In this document: piece by piece, positions 11,601 through 23,721 of the stretch
How positions within the stretch are numbered: position 1 is the stretch's first letter
Layout of the letters: each line of letters opens with the position of its first letter
DNA from: Atherix ibis
Lineage: Eukaryota > Arthropoda > Insecta > Diptera > Athericidae
DNA: 64,000 bases
Direction: 5' to 3'
NCBI GenBank assembly: GCA_958298945.1
Contig: OY282607.1
Location: forward strand, 30,698,500 to 30,762,499
Notes under the pieces: model-generated
What the model was told of the DNA's origin: nothing
The model's database searches: none
What the model saw: the letters and a program-made list of their open reading frames with translations, nothing else
Made by a program: the position numbers and the translations under genes

Positions 11601-12703
11601 CTAAAATCTTATCACTTCAGATTAAAGAAAATTTCCTAGGAAGCCCTAAGTAGTATATTATATAAGGAAAAATCACCGAAAACTTATCTTTAAAATTAAT
11701 TAATTAAAGAACAACAATTACTTAATCATCAGTTCCATAATTGTATTTCCACGAAATTATTCTCTATTTGACTAAAATTGTAATAGCATATTCAGATAAT
11801 TAATATACGGAAATATCTCTTAATAATGCACTTGCTTTACAATTAATACTGCAAATATCTAGTTTCGGCTTTTAGTCAAAGTTTGTAGATTTCTTTTTTT
11901 TGCCCCCCCCCCCCCCCCAATAAATAATACAATTATCACCTGTTCATTTCTGTACACTTGAAAATAATAAAATATCTCAAAGTATTGTAATATGATATCA
12001 TTTGTTTATTTAAATAACTATGAATAAGTTTGTTTTTGTTTGATTAAACTTTAGGTTATCACTTTTTATTTAGATAAGACATGTTTTTTGATTAGCTTGT
12101 AAATTCTTAGAAGTTGTCAAAATTCTTACAGACAGGAAGCGTATAATTTTCCGTACATTTATCTTTGTGTGTTTTTTTTTTTTGGATAACTGAAAGTGAC
12201 ATATTTAAACCTTTAGCATTTCTTCGGAAAAAAAAGAAATTTACATTCGAGAATAGGGAATAAAATTTTCAGAGTAAAGTTAAATAGTAAATGTAATAAA
12301 TTCAGCTGACTTAATTATTTTACGTTCAATATTTTCGTTTCTCTGGAATTAAAATAAAGGGAAAAATTTCTCAGACTTACAACTTAGTTAAAATCTTTTA
12401 AACGCAATAAAGTAATTAATCAAATCTCTTCAAATTTAATTATATTTTGAAGCAAAAATAATTTAATAATTTCATACACTTGGCAGAGATACTTAAATAA
12501 TTGAATAAATATTAAAATGATTAAAATGTTGAAGCAGTTTCTTTTTCAAATGTAATCATTATTTACGAGTAAGTAAAGGCGTCACATTTGTAAAAGAATC
12601 TTCAGTTAATGAATCTTTACGCACAAATATAATTTAGTAATATTATTAGAAATATTTTCACTTTAAAAACATTTTAAATTTGATTTTTGTTTTTTGGTGG
12701 TTA
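11600..12703. other. AT-rich upstream region
   Basis: AT-rich sequence upstream of the serine protease homologue, with no second gene seen. It includes a pure C tract at 11903-11918. Confidence 0.5.
11903..11918. repeat. Poly-C tract
   Basis: Sixteen consecutive C after a T-rich run, conspicuous in such AT-rich DNA. It lies about 350 bp upstream of the serine protease homologue start. Such tracts vary in length and are prone to sequencing error. Confidence 0.8.
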
Positions 12704-12705
12704 TA

Positions 12706-13628
12706 CGAGGTCTGTTCAAAAAGTGCCGCGAATTTTGTGTTTTTTCAAAAATTATTTATTTAGTAATTTTTTCCCCTTTAAAATAATCCCCACCAGATAT
12801 TATACACATGTGCAACGTTTTTTTGCAATCCTCGAAGCACTTCAAAAAATCATTTTTTGTGATCTTGTTCAGCTCCTCCTTCGATGCTGTCTTTATCTCC
12901 TCAATCGTAGCGTAGCGTCGTCCTTTCATGGGGCTCTTCAGTTTCGGGAACAAGAAAAAGTCACAGGGCGCCAGATCTGGGGAATACGGTGGCTGCGGCA
13001 TTATTAGTGTGTTGTTTTTGGCCAAAAATTCACGCACAAGCAACGATGCGTGAGCAGGGACGTTATCATAGTGCAAAAGCCAATTTTTGTTCTTCCACAA
13101 ATCCGGGAGTTTCTGGCGGATTGCTTCATGCAACTTGCGCATAACTTGTAGGTAATATTCTTTATTGACCGTTCTACCCTGTGCCAAGAACTCATGACGC
13201 ACCTCCAATCGAAGAAAACTGTAAGCAAAACCTTCACGTTCGACCGAACTTGACGCGCTTTTTTCGGTCTTGGCTCGTGCGGCAGCTTCCATTGGAATGA
13301 TTGAGCTTTGATTTCCACGTCATAACCACAAATCCACGATTCGTCACCAGTTATGACCCTCTGGTCAGAGTCCAGAAAGAGTCCAACAACTCCTTAGCAA
13401 TGTTAATGCGATGCTGTTTTTGGTCGAAATTAACTTTGATACAGATTCTTTGATCCATTTTTTGGAATGGGCAAAAATCGAAGGCGATCAAAAAAACACG
13501 TGCAAGTAAAGCAGCTGTCAAAAATTAACTGAACATGATTACCAACAGAACGCCACAAAAAAATCGAAAATCGAATATACGTAACCCGCAGAAATTCAAA
13601 ATGCGTGATACTTTTTGAACAGACCTCG
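12706..13628 (-). mobile_element. mariner family A, copy A2, internally deleted
   Basis: Both terminal repeats are present (CGAGGTCTGTTCAAAAAGT at each end, inverted), flanked by TA. The minus strand keeps the putative start MDQRICIK, which is joined directly to NFDQKQHR near 13430-13440, so the helix-turn-helix is lost. D1 is altered: the stretch reads GDESWICGYDVEIK after a damaged DDP region. D2 (HYDNVPAHASLLVREF) and D3 (PYSPDLAPCDFFLFPKL) are clear in the frame 13292-12756, which continues to GGDYFKGEK. A frameshift lies near 13290. Inactive. Confidence 0.88.
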
Positions 13629-14162
13629 TATTACAATATTTTGTTTTTGCAGATAAATGGCCGGAGCTGCTGTGATACTTATTTTCGTATTAATATAACT
13701 AAAAATAATTTATTTATTAAATAATACAAAAAGGACAAAGTAGCTAAAACTTAGATAATATTTAATTATTACTAATTTTCACACACAACTTTTTTTCCAA
13801 AGTGACCTTATTTTTTTATATTTAAAAATAATTCTATGATATCCTAATAACCATTTATGTTGATGATGCAACTATCTCCTAACTTACCATAAAACCGCAA
13901 AAATGCATATTAAACGCTACAGAAGCACATGCTTATTCCCGATAAGTGGTTTAGTGAATGGTGTTATTTTTACTTCTCATAAAAACCCTAAAATTTCATG
14001 TGAAACTCTACAAAAACCATATTCTTACCTATGAAAAGTTGTTTACCAATTAGAAGGTGAGAATGAATGAATAAAACAACGTTCGTGTCATATTCAAAAT
14101 CCATTCCGAATAAGCTCGTTCTTCAAATATTAATTTAACCCTTAGTATCGTCCATTTTGTTC

Positions 14163-14190
14163 CTGGAATTTCAGGAATTTGAAATTCCAG
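14163..14190. repeat. Perfect 10-bp inverted repeat
   Basis: CTGGAATTTC and GAAATTCCAG are separated by 8 bases and could form a hairpin. No adjoining gene suggests a role. Confidence 0.6.
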
Positions 14191-14309
14191 AAATAAAAAG
14201 GATGCTACTTAGGGCTATATTTAGATAAACAACTTAATTGAAACCATTATACGGAACTAAAAAGATGTCATCACTTACTTAGTCTACCCCACAACAGATC
14301 TAAAATACC

Positions 14310-14560
14310 ACTGAATATTATGTATAACTCAGTAGTAAAACCCATTTGGATCTACGTACTTGAAGTTTGGGATTCCACCAAGTCTTCGTATTCTTGTCGA
14401 ATACAAAACCCTTAATTAATGATCCTTCATAAAATTGTTGATGGTCTTTTTTATGCCCGAAACAATGTTATACACTGTGATCTATTGTAGCATACCGTTT
14501 GTTGATAAATTATGTGTTCCTCGTTATAAAAAAATGCATGTTCGTTAAACGAAATTTTTA
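14310..14560 (-). repeat. Degenerate repeat unit, member 1
   Basis: It shares ordered blocks with 15554-15780: a TATAACTCA start, a block reading CTTGAAGTTTGGGATT, and a block ending TGTGTTCCTC followed by TTATA. On the minus strand both read roughly GIPNFKYV or GKIQNFKRIG. It may be an old retroelement piece; I could not place it. Confidence 0.4.
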
Positions 14561-14857
14561 TCTTTCTCATTTACTGGAAAGTACTTATTGGTACCTTAAG
14601 TTCCTATTACCTCAAAATTTTCAAAATATTCAAATAAGGCTCTCAAACTATAGTAATACTGATGATTAGTTACTATTTCTTATCATTTTCAAATTATTGG
14701 AAACAATTTTTGTAAAAATCTACTAGCTATCAAAATTAAAGTTGTACTTGTCAATAAAATTAAAAAGAAAATTATTACGGAATTTTGTAGTCTCTTAATT
14801 TATATAAAATCCAACCATTCAAGCTGCTTATATATGAACTCGTTATAAAAAGTTATA

Positions 14858-15550
14858 CGAGGTCTGTTCAAAAGTAACGTTTTTTCCAATCCTCGAAGCA
14901 CTTCAAAAAATCATTTTTTGTGATCTTGTTCAGCTCCTCTTTCGATGCTGTCTTTATATCCTCAGTCGTAGCGGGCTCTTCAGTTTCGGGAACTAGAAAA
15001 AGTCACAGGGGGGCAGATCTGGGGAATACGGTGGCTGCGGCATTATTAGTATTGTTGTTTTTGGCCAAAAATTCGCGCACAAGCAACGATGCGTGAGCAG
15101 GGGCATTATCATGGTGCAAATACCAATTTTTGTTCTTCCACAAATCCGGGCGTTTCTGGCGGATTGCTTCACGTAACTTGCGTATAACTTCAGGTAATAT
15201 TCCTTATTGACTTCCATTGGGATGATTGAGCTTTGGTTTCCACGTCATAAACCATGATTCGTCACCAGTTATGACCCTTTGGAGCAAATTTGGGTCGTGT
15301 CGCGGACAGAGTCCAACAGCTCCTTAGCAATGTTAATGCGATGCTGTTTTTGGTCGAAATTGACCAAAAATCGAAAGACGAGCCAAAACACGTGCAAGCA
15401 AAGTAGCTGTCAAAAATTAAATGAACATTCAAAATGGCCGAACTTGTCGGCATAAGTGAAAGATATGAGTACCAACATAACGCCACAAAAAATCGAAAAT
15501 ACGAAACTCGCGGAAATTTGAAATACGCCATACTTTTTGAACAGACTTCG
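14858..15550 (-). mobile_element. mariner family A, copy A3, internally deleted
   Basis: The left end CGAGGTCTGTTCAAAAG runs almost directly into the coding 3' part. The right end inverted begins CGAAGTCTGTTCAAAAAGTA. The minus strand keeps NFDQKQHRINIAKEL, a D2 block (TMIMPLL is a shifted reading of HHDNAPAH) and PYSPDLPPCDFF. The helix-turn-helix is deleted at the junction shared with A1, A6 and A9 (about 15355-15375). A further deletion removes the stretch between D1 and VNKEYYL. Inactive. Confidence 0.85.
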
Positions 15551-15553
15551 GAT

Positions 15554-15780
15554 GATATAACTCATTTGAACCTATACGCTTGAAGTTTTGGATTTTACCA
15601 CGCCCTTCCATTTCCGTAGACTACAATATCTTCTATCTAAAATCCTAGGTTAAATTGTTAATATCCTTTTCTACGTCTGAAAAAGTGTTATAAGCCGTGA
15701 TCGAAATATTGCCTTTATCAGTAAATAATGTGTTCCTCATTATATAAAATTTCGTGCTCGTAATAAAAGAGTTTTCATAT
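15554..15780 (-). repeat. Degenerate repeat unit, member 2
   Basis: Same ordered blocks as 14310-14560, in the same orientation, at the opposite flank of A3. The pair may be an old tandem duplication or two pieces of one retroelement. Confidence 0.4.
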
Positions 15781-16988
15781 AATGCCTGCCACAAAGACAC
15801 TTTCAAATTTTTTTTAGTACTGATGGATGCTTACTATTTCTTGTTATTTTAAAGTATTTATAAAAATATTGTTGAAAAATCAGATTGTTACAATAATCGT
15901 AGATGTTGATGTTCATATAATAATAATAATAAAAAATATATATTATATCAAAATTAATTTCAAAGCATACTACCACAATTTGGGTGCTAACATTTTTACA
16001 TAATCTTCTAAAGTCATAGAATATTTGAAATTTCTTTCTCAATCAATAAATTCTGGAAATTTTAAGGTCGCCCACGTAATTCAATAAATATTATTGATAT
16101 TGAATTCTGAACATCAAATATTTTTATCGGTTCATATATACCAGTTTTCTGAGCGAAATTTATCGAAAAATAGTTTTTATGTGAGCATATTTTAATCAAT
16201 AAAAAAACTTTATGTTCATACATATGTACGAGTACATAGATATATGTATCATGTATATTTTATATATTATTAACATATATAATATGGCTTATCGCCTACC
16301 AAATGGATATTTTATTGTGATGCCCTTGAAGAAATATTTTCAAGATATCTAATATTATTGTACATCTTACGTTATGAAAGTATACTTATGATATTATATT
16401 CTATGAAATAAAAACATGTAAAATATATACAAATAATAGTTATTATTAAGATGGGTAGTATTATAAGATATGTAACTTGAAGAAATCCTATTTCCTGGAA
16501 AATGTATACATTCAAATGTTGAATTTCTGTTGTAAAAGTTGGAAATATTGTAATTTTATTTTTGGTTGTACATGACAATTGAATTAGGAAAAAGGTAATT
16601 TTTTTTTGACAATAATCTAGAAAAATTGTAACATGTAATGTTATTTTGATTTTCTACTTACTTGTCTTTTAAAGGAAAATTATACAAATTGGTTGTTAGA
16701 ATATAAATGCATTTGTTTCATAAATTAAACACAATATTATATTATTCTATTAGTGTTTATAAAAAAGTTTTTATATTTTAGATTGAGCAGTTAAAAAAAA
16801 AGAGAAATTTGCAAAATAATGACAATTTTATTTATGCTTTTCTTAAGTAATAGTATAAAAGTGTCCTTTTGCACAAAATTTAGCTAGTGTTGCCGAAAAG
16901 TAATGAGAAAGGGAACATTCTGCCAACACTGCAGATGAGGTAGAAATTTGATTTGCTTACTATGGGAAACTTAGGGAAACTTATATTT
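15781..16988. other. AT-rich non-coding DNA
   Basis: No supported gene. Contains TAA and TA simple repeats (15919-15950, 16255-16285). Near 16883-16929 a short inverted GTGTTGCC / GCCAACAC pair recalls the ends seen near family D, but no element is delimited. Confidence 0.5.
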
Positions 16989-16990
16989 TA

Positions 16991-17993
16991 CCAGGTGTAT
17001 AAGCTTAAATCCGCTGTTTTTTAGTCAAAAAACACATGTTTTTTTTCATAGAAAGCAAAAACAAATTTATTCAAAATACTTGCCCTCGCTAGCTATACAT
17101 TTTTCAAATCTCTCGGGCAATTTTTGGATACCACGCCAAAAAATTCCTTGCCTTTCGAGGCAAACCTTCATAAGAATCGAAGTGCTGCTCAGCACTACTG
17201 CTATGGGAGTAGTCAGAATGGGCCAGGTCTGGTGAATAAGCGGGGTGAGGTAGCACTTCCCAGTTGACTATCTCCAAGTAGTTTCCAGGTTTGAAACGTG
17301 GTGAAACTGTCAATGCTGATCCCACCAAACGCACAGCATCGTTTTCCGTCCGAAGCAATTTGGTCTTGGGGAAGATGTTGATGGTTCGCCGTAATCAACC
17401 CATGATTTCTTGCGTTTAGGATTCTCGAAATACGAGTATATTCACTTTTCATCGCCTGTCATTATCCGATACAGGAACGACTTCTTTTTTTGTCTGGCGA
17501 GCATGATTTTGCATGTGTTTTGAGTAACACCCAATTGCTCCGCGACCACTTTTTGCGATTGGGTATCGTCTTCGTCCAAAAAAGCCTTCAATTGATGGTC
17601 CTTAACCTTCCTAGGCCGATTTTCACGCTTCTTGTCCCACAACTCAAAATTTGCCATATTTGAACCGACGAAACCAATCTCGGCACGCTGTTTCCGATAA
17701 AGCACTGTCACCATAGCCCTCCATAAGCATTCGATACGATTCGGCAGCCGATTTCTTCAAATTGAAGCAGAAAAGCAGAGGTTCCCGCATATGCTCTTTT
17801 TTTGACACAAAACTATGTGTAGACATGATTACCAAAGGAAAAATGTATTTTGTTGTACGAAATTGCTGACAATGTGCACTGATTAATGTTGACAGATGTC
17901 AAACTCATAAAAAAAAGTATGGCGGGCCCATGCTAGCTTAATACGCTGACTCACGCCATCTATGATCAAACGGATTTAAGCTTATACCCCTGG
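16991..17993 (-). mobile_element. mariner family B (Mos1-like), copy B2, internally deleted
   Basis: Ends CCAGGTGTATAAGCTTAAAT at left and CCAGGGGTATAAGCTTAAAT inverted at right, both with TA flanks. The minus strand has the N-terminal SFVSKKEHMREPLLFCFNLK, then KAFLDEDDTQSQKVVAEQLG. This jumps in frame from GVTQ to NTCKIMLARQ, losing about 33 residues including WVPHELN. D1 remains in TGDEK. A second deletion joins the LKPG area to NYLEIVNWEVLPH, removing D2. The D3 area reads YSPDLAHSDYSH. Inactive. Confidence 0.88.
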
Positions 17994-17995
17994 TA

Positions 17996-19053
17996 GGGTA
18001 TCCAAAAAGCTTATTGGGAACATTTTTTATCAATAACACATGTTTTTTCGATGTCTGAGAAGCAGTGGAAAACGAATCTCATTTATGGATGCGTTCAAAA
18101 TCAAAACTTGGTGAGAAGTTCTTGAAAGGCACATAAAAAGGGTACATTACAGACACTTATCACACAGTCATCTCTATTCTTCCCATTCTCGGTTCATCCA
18201 ACTTTTTCTTATTCCACGAGACCTAAAAACTCTTAAAAGGATGTCATCTTAATATTATCATTAACAGCATCATACGGTTGTGTTACGCAGCCTTCCTATC
18301 GATGGACATAATTTCACAGGTCGCTCATAGGGATATACCTAATTAGCACGCATTCTTATACTTATTTGATATTTCATCAGTCCAGGTAGGAGATCCCGAT
18401 GCTTGCATCCAGTCACCAGCACCCTACATTTATTATAAAGCTACTGGAAGGTATAATTCTATTAATTATATCTTTCGGTAAAGATGTATGATAAATGTGG
18501 TTTTAATATTTTCATAGTAAATTATATAAAATCTTTTTTAAGCTAACATTCTAAAGGTGATACTTCTATTTACCGAAGATATTATTTATTATATTTGTTG
18601 CAAGATTGTATTGTTTATTACATTTCTATATAATTAATAGTTTTATATACAATAAATAGAATCAAAGAAACATATTCACTTCATTGATATTTTTCAATTC
18701 TATTTATAAGATAGATAAATCATTCTACAATATTGCATTTCAATAGATTGAGTATTTTGGAAAATTTTCAAATTTAATTGTATGTCATTTGCATAAATTC
18801 GCTCATATGATTCGAAAATGGATATTATTTCAAATTTCAATAATATTCAAAGATCATCCGAATCATGGATAATTGTTTGTTTTTCCATATGATTTGAATT
18901 GAATATTTGCACAAGGTAAAAAAGTTAACTTGTCATCATACATTGGATACGATAGAAATGCTGGTACTTTGGTTCAAATATTATTCCATAAATACTCATA
19001 TGGTGATTATATAGAATATACTATAGTTGATGGTACAGAAAGTTAGTACTTAC
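17996..19053. other. Non-coding DNA between B2 and the channel-like exon
   Basis: The part at 18000-18460 is noticeably less AT-rich than its surroundings but contains no recognisable coding frame; it may be an old repeat. The remainder is AT-rich and would be intron downstream of the exon. Confidence 0.4.
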
Positions 19054-19262
19054 CTCTTCGTATATAAAGTTATCGATCTCTTCCAATGGTCTTCCGTACA
19101 TATTTGCTGGAAATGGTTCAAATTTTTTGGGTAGTACATCCCCATCCACAACGGATGCTTTACTTCTCGGATGAAATCCATACTCCCGTACCAATTGAAC
19201 ATGGCGATTTTCATGTTTTATTTGTGATTTCTGAGTATAGGCAACAACTTGTTGTTTGGCAA
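19054..19262 (-). CDS. Internal exon resembling a DSC1/NaCP60E-type sodium channel N-terminus
   Basis: A 209-base exon on the minus strand. It is preceded by a pyrimidine-rich acceptor (TTTTTCTACTTTTCTAG, AG at 19264-19263) and ends with GAAGAG before GTAAGT (19053-19048). Two bases complete a split codon, then 69 codons run without a stop. The peptide includes YTQKSQIKHENRHVQL, then LPKKFEPFPANMYGRPLEEI, then DNFIYEE. The PLEEIDxFIYEE segment resembles the PLExID block just before transmembrane domain I in voltage-gated sodium channels. The codon use is unlike the surrounding AT-rich DNA. No neighbouring exon was found, so identity rests on this segment. If right, the product is a neuronal membrane cation channel subunit. 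Confidence 0.55.
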
Positions 19263-19500
19263 CTAGAAAAGTAGAAAAATATCTGTTTACATTTATATGA
19301 AAATTTGAAAACATGTTATTTTCTTGTTTAGTTCAATTTTCACTGTTTTTCAAATAACAACAATAGTAACTCTTGTTTTCTATAGTATTTTAGAATATGA
19401 AATATAAAAATATTCATAATATTTTAGAATATAAAAGTATGAAAATGTTGGTGAAATTAATATTTAAAAAAATTTCATGTATTGTACTTTTGGTTTTATA
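19263..19500. other. Presumed intron upstream of the exon
   Basis: AT-rich, with the polypyrimidine tract immediately before the acceptor. No further exon is evident. Confidence 0.35.
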
Positions 19501-21100
19501 TTATTTGGACTTAAAAAGGAATTTGAACACCACAGAAATGGAATGAAAGACGGGGTTGATTACCGAAAAGCAAATCACTGGTAAGTTCGGTATGCACAAT
19601 GCGAATTCCGACAAGTTTACTTGCCCAGAATTTCCGAATGGTTGTTGAGTAGACTGGTTTTCTGAAGTTTGGCAAATGTGTGGAAATTAATCTTCCATAG
19701 CTGGTCCGGTATGCTTGGGTCTAGGAGGTCCAAAAAGAGAAGGGGTCCTGTTTAAAAATAAATTTTGGGTTAAAGGATATGAGATATAGTAAGAATCTTC
19801 CACCACCGGTTCAGTCTATTCTTGAACGCATAGTTAAAAATGTTAAACGCTATTTAATGAGTAAATACGGTAAGTTCAAAACTACGAGGTCTGTTCAATA
19901 AGTATCGCGAATTTTGTGTTTTTTTCGAAAATTATTTATTAATTAAAAATATCTATTTTGTCGCCTTCAAAGTAATCCCCACCAGATACTATCCACTTGT
20001 GCAAACGTTTTTTCAAATCCTCGAAGCACTTAAAAAAATCATTTTTTGTGATATTGTTCAGCTCCTCCTTCGATGCCATCTTTATCTCCTCAATCGTAGC
20101 GTAGCGTCGTCCTTTCATGGGGCTTTTCAGTTTCGGGAACAAGAAAAAGTCACAGGGCGCCAGATCTGGGGAATACGGTGGCTGCGGCATTATTAGTGTG
20201 TTGTTTTAAGCTTAAAGTTCGCGCACAAGCAACGATCATGGTGCAAAAGCCAATTTTTGTTCTTCCACAAATCCGGGCGTTTCTGGCGGATTGGTTCATG
20301 CAACTTGCGCATAACTTGCAGGTAATATTCCTTATTGACCGTTCTACCCTGTGGCAAGAACTCATGATGTACCACACCTCTTCAAACGTCTGTTGGCACC
20401 CTTTTCGTCGTTCACATCTTCTCGGCCCACTGAGAACATTTTGTACCACCGACAAACGTTCATTCGGTCTAAGGTAGCTTCACTTTATGCCACAGTCAAC
20501 CTTCGGAATGCATCCGCACAATTAATTTTGTTTTTCACACAAAATTTGATAGAGATTCTTTGATAAATTTTTTGGAATGGGCAAAAATCGAAGACAAGCC
20601 AAAACTGTCAAAAATTAACTGAACATTCAAAAGGGTCGAACTTGTCGGCATAAGTGAGAGATATGAGTACCAACATAACGATATAAAAAAATCGGAAATC
20701 GAATATACGGAACCCGCGGAAATTCAACATTCGAGGTTTGTTCAAAAAATTTGATACTTATTGAACAGACCTGGTATATTGGGAACAAGACAATGGACAG
20801 TCTCGACCGACACGTGATCAGCCGATAATATCAGCATGATATCTCCAAGGGCTGTCAGACTGAAATTACCATATTACGCTGCAACAGTAATCTCAACTAT
20901 AGTCCTGATTGACCACAGTATGACTTTTATTTGGTTAGATTTCATACTTAATCTGTAGATGTTCACCGCCATTAAGCAGGATGACACTAAAGGATTGTAG
21001 GGTCTTGACATCGCTTCAAACCATGGTTCCTAATCCGGGTGTGACAGGATACTTTGGAAATTTAGAGAACAGTGAGGGTGGATATTTTTCCAACTCTGAG
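19500..21100 (-). mobile_element. LINE 3' portion with RNase H, split by mariner A4
   Basis: To the right of A4 (20775-20960) the minus strand reads RYHADIIG, matching the GHADIxGN box of LINE RNase H domains. To the left (19500-19880) it reads RFLLYLIS and FLDLLDPSIPDQLWK, comparable to the C-terminal tails of such elements. The piece at 33060-33320 shares the DIxGN box and the FLLY block. Stops are abundant. The RT portion is not identified; 21100-21640 could be more of the element. Confidence 0.45.
19885..20774 (-). mobile_element. mariner family A, copy A4, internally deleted, duplicated terminal repeat
   Basis: The left end is CGAGGTCTGTTCAATAAGTA; the right end inverted is CCAGGTCTGTTCAATAAGTA with a TA flank. 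Just inside the right end, 20731-20757, lies a second, oppositely oriented terminal-repeat copy (CGAGGTTTGTTCAAAAAATT). The minus strand keeps the start region and part of the helix-turn-helix (FVGGTKCSQWAEKM-like frames), then a deletion joins it to HHEFLPQGRTVNKEYYLQVM. The D2 area is damaged by a 19-bp deletion (HHDRCLCANF). D3 is intact in PYSPDLAPCDFFLFPKLKSP. Inactive. Confidence 0.88.
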
Positions 21101-21640
21101 GTCATTAGGAAAAGGCAGGAAGAATTAATTTTTGAGTAGATAGTGAAAATAACTGTTTTTTTTTAAAATTAGGGTGAAGCGGGATTTGTTAATGTAGTAG
21201 AAGATACGTTTTCAACAAGTTTAAATAAGGATAGATACCATCTGTTTGCTTCACTGTCTCGTCAATACAGCGGTTGACCACTGTTTTAACTTACCTTTGC
21301 CATGCTTATGGCATTCTGATGCATAATGTGAGGAAATAGGGCAACAATAAAGTAACGGAATAGAGGAACATCCCATTCAGAATGGCGCATGAATAAGTTT
21401 GATTTGGTCGATAGCGTTTTTAATCTGCATATTCCATCATCCACCTCACTGGATATACCCAACATTTTAATGGAAACCAGTGACTGACGAAGACTGTATC
21501 CAGACGTGTATGTTCCTGGATCACATTTATTCTATTTACGGATGTGAAGACAGGGCGAATTTGTTATTGTGACAATGGCTCTATTTTTTCTGCTCCAGGA
21601 ATTCACCCAAGCAGTAATATCATTCCACTGCTAGAGTAGG
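21100..21640. other. Unidentified, less AT-rich stretch
   Basis: Base composition is more balanced than the flanks, and several minus-strand frames are open for 30-60 codons. I could not match them to a family. Most likely part of the LINE at 19500-21100 or another decayed retroelement. Confidence 0.35.
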
Positions 21641-23400
21641 TTATTATTATTATATTCAGCGACCAATACGAGAACGTTGACTACGTATAGAAAATGTGTC
21701 GTTTTGCGAGTATTCTGGATAGAGAATGGATATTGATATTGAATAAGGTGGTGGCCAATGTGGAACCTTGTAAACCCAGTTCTTTCAATAACGCGTTTTC
21801 CATATATTTTTTTCGTAATCAAATAATAGCAACAAATCATACATTTAAGTTTGTAGCAATAGTGGATCGGATGCTGCAATTCCAGAAGAGCCGAAAATCA
21901 AGAATGCAGAGAAAATATTTTAATATTTTGTGAGGAAAAACTATAATTTTTGATATATTTTATTTATTTTAAGAAATTCATTTTATTTATACTAAATCCA
22001 CATAATTTTAAAATCAAGGATAAGAAACTGTATTTAAGGGACATTTTTTCTGATTTTCTATAATATTTTTTTAAAAATAATTTGTACACAATATTTGATA
22101 TTTTTCTACAAATACAAATCTGTCTTTTCGATGGTTAAAATTTCAAAATAATATAGTTTCTCTATTTTATAAATCATGTATGAGATAAATTAATTGCTTG
22201 TCAACTTTCTTTAGAAATCCTAATGGGATATGTTCAATAGTATTTTAGACGTAAACATGTTAGGGTTAAAACATGTCAAGACCCTTATAAATTTTCTTGT
22301 TTAGAATGTTGATTAATTTAAAGACCGTATCTCTGTTTTGTATTGACAGTATAAAAATCCACTAAAATATTGCTTATATACCAATATATGAGCATTGATC
22401 TTATTTTGACAAGCCTGCAGTTGATAGAACTCATTAGTAGATTTAGAAATAAACTTTAACAATTGTTTATCATTTAAAGTTTTTGTGTAATTTACTAACT
22501 TATAATTACTAGTATAGAGTTCTAAGTTAAATACATTATTTTCATTTCGATTGTCTTGAATTTATACAATGGGACTCTTTACGTAAATTGCTTTGAATAA
22601 AAAATCATAGGACTTTTTACTTCTGGCATAGCCAATTCATACTCTAAGGAAGTAAAACCATCCTAAGTTTTTACATTAGCCAGAATATTCTAGATATGAC
22701 TTTATCACAAGAGGATAATTTCTTTTGATTTCACAAATGGTATAAGTAATTGAGACATCAACGAAGACTGATAAGAATTGCTTTTGTTTTCTATTCACAA
22801 TATCATATACAGATGAAAGTTTCCTCCACCTTGTTTTCTAATATTAATTTCCAAGAATGCTTTCAGAAAATTCCAAATGTCTTATACAAAAATTAGGCAA
22901 TTTTATCTAAAAGAAAAATGAAAAGCTAATACTTTGGTTTCTAGTGAGTAAATTCATTTCTATTCACAAGGAAGAAAAACCTTAAACAATATTTGATGCA
23001 TACCATGAAAACATAATTATTCTGTGTAATTTACAAACATTAGTGAAAATAAATCTTCAGAATCTATATATTTTCGAGATATTTATAAAAGCTTTTATAA
23101 TTGAAATTATTTCGTTTGAATGGAATTCAAATACTTATTATGCATCTTGAAGTATATTTTTAAGTGCATTTTAAAAGCATTCTCTGTATTTATAATAACT
23201 TTTATAAAATTATGCAAAAGTTTACGCCGCAATTATTCTATAGTGTCTCAAAAAATTCGTTTTGGTTTTATTATTATTAAATGAATAATTTCGAATATTA
23301 ACATTTATGGTTAAAGAAAATATTGTATTTTAAATAAACTGAGCATTTATTAGAACTATAAATTTTATTGAATATTAAAAAAAATTTGTTATTATTTTTC
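21641..23400. other. AT-rich non-coding DNA
   Basis: No supported gene or repeat. Overlapping frames on both strands at 21631-21933 have no recognisable motif. Confidence 0.5.
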
Positions 23401-23719
23401 AACTGGGTATTTTGCAGCTACACATCGGTGGAGGCCTGGAAAGCTTCAACTTGATTCACCTGCCACTGCTCGGTTACACTCCTGGACTTTAATAACGTTT
23501 ATGAGCGACATTGCCAACTACAGGAGATGACTTTATGACAGAAAAATGCAGACCCTTTTTTAAGCCTTTCAAGGACTACTCATAAAATCCAATGTTAATT
23601 GACGGTCTTACCTAAAAATAGTTCTCATTCATTCCACATTACTCATCAGTTTTCGATGCTAAAGGACTCCCCTTAGTGAGGTTTAAATTCCACTAATTCT
23701 CGGCTCTCCAAAAATGCTG
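23401..23719. other. Unidentified, less AT-rich stretch next to A5
   Basis: More balanced composition than its left flank. No coding frame or family recognised; could be old repeat sequence. Confidence 0.3.
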
Positions 23720-23721
23720 TA

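Larger units (their letters stand above)
13630..14855. other. Non-coding DNA with short hairpin and repeat unit
   Basis: No gene seen. It contains a 10-bp perfect stem (CTGGAATTTC at 14163-14172 with GAAATTCCAG at 14181-14190) and the first member of a degenerate repeat pair at 14310-14560. Confidence 0.45.

Noticed and set aside
15919..16285. TAA/TA runs as a CRISPR-like or satellite array
   Set aside because: Simple-sequence DNA without regular unit plus spacer structure.
16883..16929. GTGTTGCC / GCCAACAC inverted pair as a miniature transposon
   Set aside because: Only eight bases and a 30-bp interior; could be chance.
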